Shown piece after piece: positions 1 through 8,716 of a DNA stretch of 64,000 nt (positions are counted from its first letter, which is position 1; each line of letters opens with the position of its first letter). The DNA is from Bradyrhizobium quebecense (GTDB taxonomy: Bacteria > Pseudomonadota > Alphaproteobacteria > Rhizobiales > Xanthobacteraceae): positions 5,332,001 to 5,396,000 of the forward strand of contig NZ_CP088022.1 of assembly GCF_013373795.3 (NCBI RefSeq), given 5' to 3'. Position numbers and translations under genes: made by a program. The notes below the pieces were generated by a model. That model did not search any database and was not told where the DNA came from. It saw only the letters and a list, made by a program, of their open reading frames with translations.

Positions 1-71
1 TGAAGACGGTGGCCCGGGTGCAGGTGTTCCGCGACTTCGTGGTCAGCAAGGCGCAGCGCTGGCCCTCCTGA
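1..71 (+). CDS. LysR-type transcriptional regulator, C-terminal fragment
   Basis: Only the last 22 codons are inside the window; the gene continues to the left. The readable tail runs from Lys-Thr-Val-Ala through VFRDFVVSKAQRW and ends at the TGA at 69-71. A tail with the pattern VxVFRDxxxxxAxxW is typical of the last helix of LysR-type regulators, so this is inferred to be the end of such a regulator. Nothing can be said about its target or effector, because both the DNA-binding and the effector domains lie outside the window. Confidence 0.5.
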   Translation, partial: KTVARVQVFRDFVVSKAQRWPS

Positions 72-199
72 TTAAGCTGCCCTTATAGGGCTGGTTTATA
101 GGCTTTCCGCGCTGCCCCGAGAGGCCCCTGAATCTCCGCATGACTGACATGCGACCTGGATAGTTGCTGCAGAGCGTCGATGGGGATCATAGTGTTTAC

Positions 200-338
200 A
201 CGCTGAGCGGTCGCGTCGCGCATATGTCCCCCTCCTCCAGTGGCGCGGAAGTTCAGTAATCCCTCTTGGAAGGTGATTGTGTCGGCCTCACGTGGCCAAT
301 ACCTTAAGCCGGGCTCACTCGAGCCCGGCTTTTTTTCA
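200..338 (+). ncRNA. candidate small RNA with anti-Shine-Dalgarno loop
   Basis: There is no convincing ORF between the LysR tail and the first terminator. A possible promoter (TTGCTG at 164-169, CATAGT at 188-193, 18-base spacer) would start a transcript near 200 that ends in the intrinsic terminator at 307-338. Within it CGCGC (217-221) pairs with GCGCG (243-247), leaving CCTCCTCC (231-238) in the loop. CCUCCUCC loops that can bind ribosome-binding sites occur in several alphaproteobacterial small RNAs. The transcript itself is inferred, and the short ORF at 240-434 in the same stretch shows no protein-like character. Confidence 0.4.
307..338 (+). terminator. strong intrinsic terminator
   Basis: A perfect 10-bp stem (AGCCGGGCTC at 307-316 with GAGCCCGGCT at 321-330) has a 4-base loop and is followed by a run of seven or more T. 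This is a textbook rho-independent terminator. No protein gene ends just upstream, which suggests it closes a small RNA. Confidence 0.85.
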
Positions 339-430
339 TCTCCATGTCTTTCATGTCAGGCTCGAACGTGCCGCACGTCACGGTCAGCATGTGGATTGAC
401 AACAACCTCGCAGCGCAGCATCATTATCCA

Positions 431-560
431 ATGATCACGACTTCGTGCGCCGTTGTGTCGTCGAAAAAAGCTCCTCTTCCGGGGACACGAGATCGCGCGC
501 GATAAGATCACCTTCGCATTCAACCGATCCCGAAACCCCGCCGCCTGGACGGGGTTTTTT
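431..560 (+). ncRNA. candidate small RNA or attenuated leader before the DapA-family gene
   Basis: TTGACA at 396-401 and CATCAT at 419-424 (17-base spacer) form a plausible promoter. A transcript starting near 431 would run about 130 bases to the intrinsic terminator at 533-560. The DapA-family gene starts only about 41 bases after that terminator, leaving little room for a separate promoter, so the unit could be either a free small RNA or a leader that attenuates the downstream gene. No known riboswitch class is recognised. Confidence 0.3.
533..560 (+). terminator. intrinsic terminator ahead of the DapA-family gene
   Basis: AAACCCCG (533-540) pairs with CGGGGTTT (550-557) and is followed by more T. 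It sits about 41 bases upstream of the start codon at 602, so it either ends an upstream RNA or acts as an attenuator. Confidence 0.75.
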
Positions 561-601
561 GTTGGTCCCGTCTCCGGCTTTGCCCCCTTAGGAGATGGAA
601 C

Positions 602-1516
602 ATGACTGAGCTACACCAGCAATTGCAGGGCCTCTGGCTGCCCCTGATCACGCCGTTCCGCGACGGCGAACTCGACGTCACCTCGCTGCGTCGCCTGGTG
701 CGGCACTATGCCGGCGGCCCCATCGACGGGTTCATCCTCGGTGCAACCTCCGGTGAAGGCATGGCGCTCAGCACCGATGAGCTGGAAGGGCTGGTCAGCG
801 TCGTGCTCGACGAGCTCAGTGCCAACTCCCGCCACTTGCCGGTCTGCCTCGGGCTCTCCGGCGCCTCGACGGCCAGGATGAAGGATGCGCTGGACGATAC
901 GGCCGACTGGCCGATCAACGGCTACCTGATCGCGAGCCCCTATTACATCAGACCCTCGCAACGCGGGCTCGTGCAGCACTTCAACGCGCTGGCCGATCAC
1001 GCATCGTGGCCGGTGGTGCTCTACAACATTCCGTATCGCACAGCGGTGAACCTGACCAACGAGACGCTGCTGGCGCTCGCGGAACATCCCAACATCGCCG
1101 GCATGAAGGATTGCTGTGCCGACCGCGCGCAGTCGATCGACTTCCTCAACCGCCGGCCCGCCGGCTTCCGCGTGCTGACCGGCGAGGACGCGCAGACATT
1201 CGATGCGCTCTCGGACGGCGCCGACGGCGCGATCCTGCTCTCCGCGCATCTGGAAACCAACACCTTCGCTTCGATCCGCACGCTGCTGAAGCAGGGCAAG
1301 CGCGACGCGGCAGTGGCGGCGTGGCAAAGCGTCGTCGGCCTGACCCGGCTGTTGTTCGCTGAACCGAGCCCCGCACCGGCCAAGCACTGGCTGTGGCGGC
1401 AGGGGCTGATCGACAGCCCCGAGGTGCGGCTGCCGATGGTCGAAGTGAGCGAGGATCTCGCGACCTGGCTCGATGCCGAGATGGAGCGGCGCGCGCAGCT
1501 TCTGCTGCCGGCGTGA
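602..1516 (+). CDS. dihydrodipicolinate synthase (DapA)-family aldolase/lyase
   Basis: 304 residues, the usual length of the family of class I aldolases that form a Schiff base with pyruvate or a similar keto acid in a TIM barrel. The visible motifs are GATSGEG (47-53, the carboxylate-binding loop), the catalytic tyrosine in YNIPYRT (Tyr141) and the Schiff-base lysine in GMKD (Lys169). The usual DapA consensus is YNVPGRT, so Tyr for Gly next to the active site may mean another substrate than aspartate semialdehyde. The start has GGAGATGGA just upstream. In many Rhizobiales the biosynthetic dapA sits next to smpB; here the neighbour is a copper ATPase, so this is probably a paralogue. The family is secure, the substrate is not. 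Confidence 0.8.
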   Translation: MTELHQQLQGLWLPLITPFRDGELDVTSLRRLVRHYAGGPIDGFILGATSGEGMALSTDELEGLVSVVLDELSANSRHLPVCLGLSGASTARMKDALDDTADWPINGYLIASPYYIRPSQRGLVQHFNALADHASWPVVLYNIPYRTAVNLTNETLLALAEHPNIAGMKDCCADRAQSIDFLNRRPAGFRVLTGEDAQTFDALSDGADGAILLSAHLETNTFASIRTLLKQGKRDAAVAAWQSVVGLTRLLFAEPSPAPAKHWLWRQGLIDSPEVRLPMVEVSEDLATWLDAEMERRAQLLLPA

Positions 1517-1520
1517 TCGC

Positions 1521-1671
1521 TCTTCTCCCTCTCCCCGCTCTTGCGGGGAGAGGGTTGGGGTGAGGGGCCGCTTCCGCAATATCGGAGGGAGATGGATTCG
1601 CTGGGAGTCCCCCTCACTCGGATCGCATCTTACGATGCGATCCGACCTCTCCCCGCAAGCGGGGCGAGGCG
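1521..1671. repeat. palindromic intergenic repeats between two convergent genes
   Basis: Three hairpins lie between the convergent lyase and ATPase genes: CCCTCTCCCCGC/GCGGGGAGAGGG (1527-1553), GGATCGCAT/ATGCGATCC (about 1620-1643) and CCTCTCCCCGC...GCGGGGCGAGG (1645-1669). The CTCTCCCCGC motif recurs at 20.8, 50.2, 60.0 and 62.9 kb, so it is a dispersed repeat that may also terminate both genes. Confidence 0.75.
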
Positions 1672-1672
1672 C

Positions 1673-4066
1673 CTAATCCAGCTTCACCCTCGACAGCCGC
1701 AGCGCGTTGCCGATCACGCTGACCGAGGACAGCGCCATCGCGGCAGCGCCGAGCATCGGCGACAGCAGGATGCCGAACAGCGGGTACAGCACGCCGGCCG
1801 CGATCGGCACGCCGGCGGCGTTGTAGACGAAGGCGAACGCCAGGTTCTGGCGGATGTTGCGCATGGTCGCGACCGACAGGCGCCGCGCCCGGACCAGGCC
1901 CATCAGGTCGCCGGTGAGCAGCGTGATGCCGGCGCTCTCGATCGCGACGTCGGTGCCGCCGCCCATCGCGATGCCGACATCGGCTGCGGCGAGCGCCGGC
2001 GCGTCGTTGACGCCGTCACCCGCCATCGCGACGGTGCGGCCCTCGCCGCGCAGCCGCTGCACGACCTCGCTCTTGCGCTCCGGCAGCACGCCGGCCTCGA
2101 CCTCGTCGATGCCGAGCGTCTTCGCCACCGCGCGCGCGGTGGTCTCATTGTCGCCGGTCAGCATCACGATACGCAAGCCCTCGGCGCGCAACGCCTGCAG
2201 CGCATTCGCTGCCGACGTCTTGACCGGATCGGCGATCGCGATCACGCCCGCGGCGAGGCCATCGACCGCGACATAGATCGCCGTCGCGCCATCGCGGCGC
2301 GCGGCCTCGGCGGCCTGATCCAGCGCTGACGTTACGATCTTCAACTCACCCATCAGCACCGCATTGCCGAGCGCAACCTGCCTGCCTTCGACCGTTCCGG
2401 TCGCGCCCTTGCCGGAGGGCGAGGCAAAGTTGCTGACGGCCGCCGATGCCAGCTTGCGCTCCCTGGCGGACGCGATGATCGCCTGCGCCAGCGGATGCTC
2501 GCTGCCCTGCTCGACGCTGGCGGCAAGGCGCAGCAGATCGCTCTCGTCGAACCCTTCGGCCGCGATAATGCGCACGACCTTCGGCTTGCCCTCGGTGAGC
2601 GTGCCGGTCTTGTCGATGACCAGCGTGTCGATCGCTTCCATCCGCTCCAGCGCCTGCGCGTCGCGGATCAGGATGCCGGAATGCGCGCCGCGGCCGACGC
2701 CGACCATGATCGACATCGGCGTTGCCAGTCCCAGCGCGCAGGGACAGGCGATGATCAGCACCGTGACGGCGGCAACTAGCGCGAAGGTCAGGCGCGGCTC
2801 GGGGCCGAACACCGTCCAGGCGATGAAGGCGAGCGCGGCAGCGGCGATCACTGCCGGTACGAACCAGCCGGCGACGCGGTCGGCGAGCCGCTGGATCGGC
2901 GCGCGCGAGCGCTGCGCCTTCGCCACCATTTCGACGATCCGCGCCAGCATGGTGTCGCGACCGACCTTCTCGGCACGCATCACGAGGCCACCGCTCCGGT
3001 TGACGGTGCCGCCGATCACCCTTTCGCCTTCCGCCTTCGCGACCGGCATCGACTCGCCCGTGACCATGGACTCATCGATGACGGCGCTGCCCTCGATGAC
3101 GACGCCGTCGACCGGCACCTTCTCGCCGGGGCGCACACGCAGGCGGTCGCCGATCTTGATCGCGTCGATGTCGATGTCCTCGTCACCGTGATCGGTGATA
3201 CGCCGCGCGGTCTTGGGCGCGAGGCCGAGCAGCGCGCGGATCGCGCCCGAGGTCTGCGCGCGGGCGCGCAATTCCAGCACCTGGCCGAGCAGCACCAGCA
3301 CCGTGATCACGGCCGCCGCCTCGAAATACACCGCGACCGCACCATGCATGTCGCGGAACGCCGGCGGGAACAGCTGCGGCGCCAGCGTTGCGACCACGCT
3401 GTAGAGATAGGCGACGCCGACGCCCATGGCGATCAGCGTGAACATGTTGAGATTGCGCGTGACCACCGACTGCCAGCCGCGCACGAAGAACGGCGCGCCG
3501 GCCCACAGCACGACCGGCGTCGCCAGCACGAACGAGATCCAGTTCGACCAGTGCTGGGGCACCAGATGCATCAGCCCGAGATGGCTGCCCATCTCGAGCA
3601 CGAACACAGGCAGCGTCAGCGCGAGCGCGATCCAGAACCGCCTGACCATATCGATCAATTCGGGATCCGGCCCATCGTCGAGCGAGATCTGCTCCGGCTC
3701 CAGCGCCATGCCGCAGATCGGGCAGCTGCCGGGACCGACCTGGCGCACCTCGGGATGCATCGGGCAGGTGTAGATCGTGCCGGCCGGCATTGGCGGCTCG
3801 GGCGCGCGCGGATTGAGGTACTTGTCCGGCTCGGCCTCGAAGCGCTCGCGGCAGCGGCCGCTGCAGAACAGATACTCCTCGCCCTGGTAGCTGAAGCGGT
3901 GCTTGGCGGTTGCCGGGTCGACCTTCATGCCGCAGACCGGATCGATCGCGAACGCTGCTTCCGCCGGCGCGGCGTCGTGATCATGCCTGCCGCCGCAGCA
4001 GGAATGCGCGGCCGCGCCATGATGGTGATGATCCGCGTGCGAATGGTCGTGCTCTGTGTGCGCCAC
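1673..4066 (-). CDS. copA: P1B-type copper-translocating ATPase with YHS and heavy-metal-binding domains
   Basis: 797 residues. It exports monovalent copper (or silver) across the inner membrane using ATP. Domains in order: a His/Cys-rich N terminus (1-31); a YHS-type metal domain (about 40-84, with DPVCGM and [10 protein letters not shown]); a short heavy-metal-binding domain (about 98-125, TCPMHP and CPICGM) in place of the classical HMA domain; and the P-type ATPase core with a CPC metal-site motif (441-443), the phosphorylated aspartate in DKTGTLT (Asp485), SEHPLA and [10 protein letters not shown]. The CPC motif points to Cu+/Ag+. It is transcribed divergently from a CsoR-type repressor gene 56 bases away, with a CsoR-like operator between, so copper-inducible expression is likely. 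Confidence 0.9.
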   Translation of the reverse strand: MAHTEHDHSHADHHHHGAAAHSCCGGRHDHDAAPAEAAFAIDPVCGMKVDPATAKHRFSYQGEEYLFCSGRCRERFEAEPDKYLNPRAPEPPMPAGTIYTCPMHPEVRQVGPGSCPICGMALEPEQISLDDGPDPELIDMVRRFWIALALTLPVFVLEMGSHLGLMHLVPQHWSNWISFVLATPVVLWAGAPFFVRGWQSVVTRNLNMFTLIAMGVGVAYLYSVVATLAPQLFPPAFRDMHGAVAVYFEAAAVITVLVLLGQVLELRARAQTSGAIRALLGLAPKTARRITDHGDEDIDIDAIKIGDRLRVRPGEKVPVDGVVIEGSAVIDESMVTGESMPVAKAEGERVIGGTVNRSGGLVMRAEKVGRDTMLARIVEMVAKAQRSRAPIQRLADRVAGWFVPAVIAAAALAFIAWTVFGPEPRLTFALVAAVTVLIIACPCALGLATPMSIMVGVGRGAHSGILIRDAQALERMEAIDTLVIDKTGTLTEGKPKVVRIIAAEGFDESDLLRLAASVEQGSEHPLAQAIIASARERKLASAAVSNFASPSGKGATGTVEGRQVALGNAVLMGELKIVTSALDQAAEAARRDGATAIYVAVDGLAAGVIAIADPVKTSAANALQALRAEGLRIVMLTGDNETTARAVAKTLGIDEVEAGVLPERKSEVVQRLRGEGRTVAMAGDGVNDAPALAAADVGIAMGGGTDVAIESAGITLLTGDLMGLVRARRLSVATMRNIRQNLAFAFVYNAAGVPIAAGVLYPLFGILLSPMLGAAAMALSSVSVIGNALRLSRVKLD

Positions 4067-4103
4067 GAGACTCTTCCCGGCCGGTATCCCGGCCTCTTGA
4101 TTT

Positions 4104-4124
4104 GTATACCCTAGGGGGGTATAT
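4104..4124. promoter_or_regulatory. CsoR-type operator
   Basis: The sequence TATACCCTAGGGGGGTATA is an inverted repeat of the GTATACCC...GGGGTATA type bound by CsoR-family repressors. It lies between the divergent copper ATPase and repressor genes and overlaps the first start codon of the repressor (4123), so one site could control both genes. Confidence 0.7.
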
Positions 4125-4407
4125 GAGACCTATGAGAGACGAGGTCAAGACATCCTGCTTAAAACGGCTCAAACGGATCGAGGGTCAGATCCGCGGGTTG
4201 GCCGCCATGGTCGAGGAAGACCGCTATTGCATCGACGTGGTGACGCAGATCGCGGCCGCGCGCGCGGCGCTACGCCGCGTCGAGGAAGAGGTCCTGCGCG
4301 ATCATGTCGCCCATTGCGTCGAGCATGCGATCTCGTCCGGCGACAAGGCCGACCAGCGGCGCAAGATCGCCGAGCTGATGGATGTGATCGGCCGCGCGGA
4401 CCGGTGA
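4123..4407 (+). CDS. csoR: CsoR/FrmR-family metal-sensing transcriptional repressor
   Basis: 94 residues, an all-helical DUF156 repressor. The Cys-His-Cys copper ligand set is visible as YCIDV, then DHVAHC 20-odd residues later. Copper binding is expected to release the repressor from the palindrome overlapping its start. Two starts are possible: ATG 4123 (MRPMRD), which lies at the end of the operator, and ATG 4132 (MRDEVK). I keep the longer one but cannot decide. Divergent neighbour: the copper ATPase, its presumed target. Confidence 0.88.
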   Translation: MRPMRDEVKTSCLKRLKRIEGQIRGLAAMVEEDRYCIDVVTQIAAARAALRRVEEEVLRDHVAHCVEHAISSGDKADQRRKIAELMDVIGRADR

Positions 4408-4484
4408 GCTGGAAGCAACTCCTATCAGGGTCGCTTCACCTCGCCCGCTCACGATGGAGTCGGGAGCGTTACCGCATATTCAGT

Positions 4485-4510
4485 GTCGTCCCGGCGAAAG
4501 CCGGGACGAC
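4485..4510. repeat. dispersed palindrome (GTCGTCCCGGC...GCCGGGACGAC)
   Basis: A perfect 11-bp inverted repeat with a 4-base loop (GAAA) after csoR. The same palindrome, with a variable loop, recurs at 14338-14364, 17264-17288, 18721-18747 and 45853-45883. Confidence 0.85.
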
Positions 4511-4567
4511 GTGGGGATATAGCGGTGCTTAATTCGCTGCCGCCGCGCGCACGGCTGAACAGCGCGC

Positions 4568-5665
4568 TCAGGTATTGAAGCGGAAGTGCATGACGTCGCC
4601 GTCGGCGACGACGTAGTCCTTGCCTTCGAGCCGCAGCTTGCCGGCGTCGCGCGCGCCGGCTTCGCCGTTGCCGGCGATGTAATCCTCATACGCGATGGTC
4701 TCGGCGCGGATGAAGCCCTTCTCGAAATCGGTATGGATCACGCCGGCGGCGGCAGGCGCCTTGGTGCCGCGGTCGATCGTCCAGGCGCGCGCTTCCTTCG
4801 GGCCGACCGTGAAATAGGTGATGAGGTCGAGCAGCTGGTAGCCGGCGCGGATCAGCCGATCGAGCCCGGCCTCTTCGAGGCCCAGCGTCTCCAGGAACTC
4901 GGCGCGCTCGGCGCGCGACAGCGTCGCGATCTCGGATTCGATCTTGGCCGAGATCACCACCGCGACCGCGCCTTCCTTCTTGGCTTGCTCGAACACCGCC
5001 TTGGAGAAATTGTTGCCGTCCTTGGCCGAGCCTTCCTCGACGTTGCAGACGTAGAGCACGGGCTTCGAGGTCAGGAGCCCGAGCATGCGGAAGGCGCGCT
5101 CCTCTTCCGGCTTGCGCTCGAGCGCACGCGCCGGCTTGCCGTCGCGCAGCAGCACCAGCGCGCGGTTGACGAGCTCGAGCTGCTCCTTGGCTTCCTTGTC
5201 GTTGCCCTTGGCCTTCTTCGAGAGGTTGTCGACGCGCTTCTCGAGGCTGTCGAGGTCGGACAGCATCAGCTCGGTCTCGATGGTCTCGATGTCGGCGAGC
5301 GGCGCGATCTTGCCTTCGACATGGGTGATGTCGGAGTCCTCGAAGCAGCGCACCACATGGGCGATCGCGTCGACCTCGCGGATGTTGGCGAGGAACTGGT
5401 TGCCGAGGCCTTCGCCCTGCGACGCGCCGCGCACCAGGCCTGCGATATCGACGAAGGTCAGCCGGGTCGGGATGATCTGGGCGGATTTCGCGACCGCTGC
5501 GAGCTTCTCCAGCCGCGGATCGGGCACCGCCACCTCACCGACATTCGGCTCGATGGTGCAGAACGGATAGTTCGCCGCCTGGGCGGCCGCCGTCTCGGTC
5601 AGCGCATTGAACAGCGTCGACTTGCCGACGTTCGGCAGCCCGACGATCCCGCATTTGAATCCCAT
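4568..5665 (-). CDS. ychF: redox-regulated ATPase YchF (OBG-family P-loop NTPase)
   Basis: 365 residues, matching the family length of about 363. It is a universal ribosome-associated P-loop protein that prefers ATP to GTP. The P-loop GLPNVGKS starts at residue 9, followed by the switch and DxxG-type region [11 protein letters not shown], a coiled-coil insertion and a C-terminal TGS domain ending MHFRFN. I chose the start MGFKCGIVG at 5665, because nine more codons upstream precede the conserved N terminus. It is the last gene of the minus-strand rplY-pth-ychF group, a conserved translation cluster. Confidence 0.95.
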   Translation of the reverse strand: MGFKCGIVGLPNVGKSTLFNALTETAAAQAANYPFCTIEPNVGEVAVPDPRLEKLAAVAKSAQIIPTRLTFVDIAGLVRGASQGEGLGNQFLANIREVDAIAHVVRCFEDSDITHVEGKIAPLADIETIETELMLSDLDSLEKRVDNLSKKAKGNDKEAKEQLELVNRALVLLRDGKPARALERKPEEERAFRMLGLLTSKPVLYVCNVEEGSAKDGNNFSKAVFEQAKKEGAVAVVISAKIESEIATLSRAERAEFLETLGLEEAGLDRLIRAGYQLLDLITYFTVGPKEARAWTIDRGTKAPAAAGVIHTDFEKGFIRAETIAYEDYIAGNGEAGARDAGKLRLEGKDYVVADGDVMHFRFNT

Positions 5666-5796
5666 GTTTGTCCCGATCTCTCGCGCGCTCACGCTGCGCG
5701 GTTGAATTGACTGAGGTCGTCATACGCGGGCTTGACCCGCGTATCCACCCACTTGGAAAAATGGATCGCCGGGTCGAGCCCAGCGCTGACGGGGGT

Positions 5797-6402
5797 CTAG
5801 TTCGGCCCCTCGTCCTTGTTGTCGAAAAATCCCTTGGCCTGCATCGTCAGATGCACCTTGTTGGCGAACGAGGCGTCATGTCCCGCAGCCAGCAGGCCGG
5901 CATTGTCGGCGACGGCCTGACACAAGGCCTCCACCCACGCCCGGTCGCTCTTGGCGAAGTCCGACAGCACGTGGCTGTGCACGAACTCCTTGACGCCGGG
6001 ATGACCGATCCCGAGCCGCACCCGCCGATATTCGTTGCCGATATGCGCGGAGATCGAGCGCAGGCCGTTATGGCCGGCGATCCCGCCGCCGATCTTGACC
6101 CGCACCTTGGCGGGCGGCAGTTCGAGCTCGTCGTGGAACACGGTGATGTCGGCGGGGGCGAGCTTGAAGAAGTTCGCCGCTTCCTGCACCGCGCGCCCGG
6201 ACTCGTTCATGTAAGTGGTCGGCTTCAACAGCACGACCTTCTCACGATCGACCACGCCTTCGGAGGTCTCGCCCTGAAAGCGACGGCGCCATGGTGCGAA
6301 ACCATGACGCCGTGCAATCTCGTCGACCGCCAGAAAACCGATATTGTGCCGGTTGCTGGCGTATTTCGCGCCAGGATTACCGAGACCGACAAAAAGGCGC
6401 AT
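5797..6402 (-). CDS. pth: peptidyl-tRNA hydrolase
   Basis: 201 residues. It cleaves the ester between peptide and tRNA released by drop-off during translation, in the cytoplasm. Visible active-site elements are GLGNPG (6-11, with Asn9), the general-base His19 in RHNIGF, Asn66 in TYMNESG, Asp91 in FHDELELP, and the [12 protein letters not shown] loop. The start [11 protein letters not shown] at 6402 fits the family; the frame is open five codons further but that extension is not conserved. It lies between rplY and ychF on the same strand. Confidence 0.96.
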   Translation of the reverse strand: MRLFVGLGNPGAKYASNRHNIGFLAVDEIARRHGFAPWRRRFQGETSEGVVDREKVVLLKPTTYMNESGRAVQEAANFFKLAPADITVFHDELELPPAKVRVKIGGGIAGHNGLRSISAHIGNEYRRVRLGIGHPGVKEFVHSHVLSDFAKSDRAWVEALCQAVADNAGLLAAGHDASFANKVHLTMQAKGFFDNKDEGPN

Positions 6403-6457
6403 GGCGCGGCATCCCACGTCGGCGCGCCATCAGACGATCGCGCGCCGACCTGATCGA

Positions 6458-7183
6458 TTACTTCTTCTTGTCGCCACCGCCGGCGGGAGCCTTGGCACCC
6501 GCGGCCGGAGCCGCAGCACCCGCAGCCGGAGCCGCCGCAGCGGCCGGAGCTGCAGCACCCGCGGCCGGAGCAGCGCCACCAGCAGCCGCCGCAGCTGCAG
6601 CCTTCTGCTCTTCGGCGTAGCCGGACGGCGGCACGATGGTGACCAGCGTCGCGTCCTCGCGGGTCAGCGACTTCACGCCCTTGGGCAACGTGACCTCGGA
6701 GAGATGCAGCGAGTAGCTGATCTCGAGGCTGCCGACGTCGACTTCGATGTATTGCGGAATGTTGTCGACCGCGCACTCGAGGTCGAGCGCGTGGGTGACG
6801 ATGTTCACGGTGCCGCCGCGCTTGATGCCGGGGGCGGTTTCCGCGTTGACGACGTGCAGCGGCACGCTGACGCGGATGGTCGCGCCTTCGCCGAGCCGCA
6901 TGAAGTCGACATGGAGCGGGAAGTCCTTCACCGGGTCGAGGTGGAAGTCGCGCGGAATCACGCGGTGCTTCTTGCCCTCGAGGTCGATGTCATAGATCGT
7001 GGTCAGGAACCGGCCCGCCAGGATGCGCTGGCGCAGTTCACGATCGTCGACCGAGATGGTGACGGGGGGCTGGTTGTCTCCGTAGATCACTCCGGGAACT
7101 CTCCCGGCGCGACGCTCTGCCCGGGCGGCCCCCTTGCCGCTCTTCGGACGCGCGGTCGCCTTCAATTCCTTGACGGTCGCCAT
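6458..7183 (-). CDS. rplY: 50S ribosomal protein L25 / general stress protein Ctc
   Basis: 241 residues. The N-terminal L25 domain (about 1-95, binding 5S rRNA) is followed by the CTC-type beta domain (about 100-190). The last 50 or so residues are almost only Ala, Pro and Gly in imperfect APAAGA units and end in GGGDKKK. Such Ala/Pro tails are common in alphaproteobacterial L25 and are probably unstructured. It is first in the rplY-pth-ychF run. The repetitive tail DNA (6480-6605) is prone to length variation. Confidence 0.95.
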   Translation of the reverse strand: MATVKELKATARPKSGKGAARAERRAGRVPGVIYGDNQPPVTISVDDRELRQRILAGRFLTTIYDIDLEGKKHRVIPRDFHLDPVKDFPLHVDFMRLGEGATIRVSVPLHVVNAETAPGIKRGGTVNIVTHALDLECAVDNIPQYIEVDVGSLEISYSLHLSEVTLPKGVKSLTREDATLVTIVPPSGYAEEQKAAAAAAAGGAAPAAGAAAPAAAAAPAAGAAAPAAGAKAPAGGGDKKK

Positions 7184-7348
7184 AGCGTTAAGTCCTTGTA
7201 TTTAAAAAGTTAAAGGCCGCAGCGCGGCCCATGCTCAGGTCCACAGCAAGCCTCCAGGGGTGCGGGGGCCGCGGACGTGGCGGGCTTTTAGCCCCAAAGG
7301 GCCGAAATGACAAGGAAATGAAGGGATTTTTCTCACCCTCGCTTTCCC

Positions 7349-7519
7349 ACCCTCCCCTGGAGGGGGAGGGTCGGACCGCATGCAGCGAAGCGGAATGCGG
7401 GCCGGGGTGGGGTGATCTCTCAATACGAGCAGAACTCGGGTGGAGGGACCTTCACCCCACCCCGGCTCAAATTTCGCTGCGCTCAATTGTGAGCCGACCC
7501 TCCCCCTCCAGGGGAGGGT
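7349..7519. repeat. long inverted repeat with 26-bp perfect arms
   Basis: The arms 7349-7374 and 7494-7519 are perfect reverse complements (each arm reads ACCCTCCCC... inwards), and the 119 bases between contain further partial pairing (GGCCGGGGTGGGG against CCCCACCCCGGC). It fills the space between rplY and the UbiK-like gene and holds no gene. It could form a cruciform or a large hairpin in either transcript. Confidence 0.8.
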
Positions 7520-7525
7520 AAAGAA

Positions 7526-7789
7526 TCAGGTCACTCCGCCTACCCCGAGCTTGGCTTCCAGCGCGGCGATCCTCGCCTTCAGCGCCTCGTTCTCCTCGCG
7601 CGCCAGGCGGGCCATATCCTTGACCGCGTCGAATTCCTCGCGCTTGACCACATCGAGGTCGCGCAGGATCCGTTCGGCCTGGTTGCGCATGACCGTGTCG
7701 ACCTCACGCTTGACGCCCTGGGCTGCGCCCGCGGCATCGTTCATCAGACGGCCGATCTCATCGAAAAACCGGTTGCTGGTCTGGGTCAT
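7526..7789 (-). CDS. ubiK: UbiK-like accessory factor (BMFP domain protein)
   Basis: 87 residues. The membrane-fusogenic BMFP family includes UbiK, which helps the soluble ubiquinone-biosynthesis complex. Visible: MTQTSNRFFDEIGRLMNDA, an amphipathic helix, then a coiled coil with REEFDAVKDMARLAREENEALKARIAALE, and a short hydrophobic end. The start MTQTSN at 7789 matches the family; 22 upstream codons in frame are not conserved. The assignment as UbiK orthologue is by family, so the exact role is inferred. Confidence 0.8.
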   Translation of the reverse strand: MTQTSNRFFDEIGRLMNDAAGAAQGVKREVDTVMRNQAERILRDLDVVKREEFDAVKDMARLAREENEALKARIAALEAKLGVGGVT

Positions 7790-7966
7790 CTGGCAAAACT
7801 CTCCGCGTTCACTGAATCGCCAGAAGACAATGGCGATCCCCGCCATCCGGTTCAAGTCCGCCGCGAATGGCAGACCTCCCGGGAGCTTGCCTTGTCATGC
7901 TCCGGTTTCCTTGCAATCGTATGAACTCACAACAGAAATCGCACACATAACGCGAGCAGAAACGCC

Positions 7967-8701
7967 ATGATCGAGCAGACCGTCGAGATCCCGACCAAGG
8001 ACGGCAAGACCACCACCTTCATCACCCATCCCGAGCGCGGCGGCCCCTTCCCTGTCGTCATCTTCTATATGGACGCGCCAGCGATCCGCGAGGAGCTGCG
8101 CGACATGGCGCGCCGGCTCGGCACGTCAGGCTACTACGTGATGCTGCCCAACATGTATTACCGCGCCGGCGTGATGGAGCTCGGCCCGATCAATCCCGAT
8201 CCGGAATCGCCCGAGCGCAAACGGATGTTTCAGCTGATGCAGTCGCTCAACATCCCGCTGGTCATGGAAGACACCAAGGGCCTGCTCGCCTACGCCGAGA
8301 CGCAGAAGGCCGCCAACACCGAGATCATCGGCACCGTCGGCTATTGCATGAGCGGCCGCTATGCGGTGAACGCGGCGACGCATTTCGGCGATCGCGTCAA
8401 GGCCGCCGCGTCGGTCTACGGCACGCATCTGGCGACCGATCAGCCCGACAGCCCGCATCTTGCCGCGCAAAAGACCAAGGCCGAACTCTATTTCGCCTGC
8501 GCCGAGACCGATATCTACGCGCCACAGGAAATCATCGAGCAGGTGAAGGCCGGCATGAAGGGATCGAACAACGAGGTCGAGATCTATCCCGGCACCCATC
8601 ACGGCTTTGCGTTCCCCAAGCGTCCGGTCTATGACCGCGACGCCGCCGAACGCCATTGGGAACGGCTGCTGGCGCTCTACCGCCGCAACCTCGTGAGCTG
8701 A
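7967..8701 (+). CDS. dienelactone hydrolase family protein
   Basis: 244 residues, an alpha/beta hydrolase related to carboxymethylenebutenolidase. The nucleophile is a cysteine in GYCMSGR (Cys127), with Asp182 (CAETDIYAP) and His211 or His212 (GTHHGFAFP) completing the triad. The family consensus around the nucleophile is GxCxGG; here it is GYCMSGR. No signal peptide, so cytoplasmic. It ends 15 bases before lgt but has no pathway neighbour, so the substrate is unknown and a role in chlorocatechol breakdown should not be assumed. Confidence 0.85.
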   Translation: MIEQTVEIPTKDGKTTTFITHPERGGPFPVVIFYMDAPAIREELRDMARRLGTSGYYVMLPNMYYRAGVMELGPINPDPESPERKRMFQLMQSLNIPLVMEDTKGLLAYAETQKAANTEIIGTVGYCMSGRYAVNAATHFGDRVKAAASVYGTHLATDQPDSPHLAAQKTKAELYFACAETDIYAPQEIIEQVKAGMKGSNNEVEIYPGTHHGFAFPKRPVYDRDAAERHWERLLALYRRNLVS

Positions 8702-8716
8702 GTCTCAAGACACACG

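Noticed and set aside
240..434. 64-codon open frame across the first terminator
   Set aside because: It reads through a strong intrinsic terminator and has a Ser/Arg/Cys composition without protein character.
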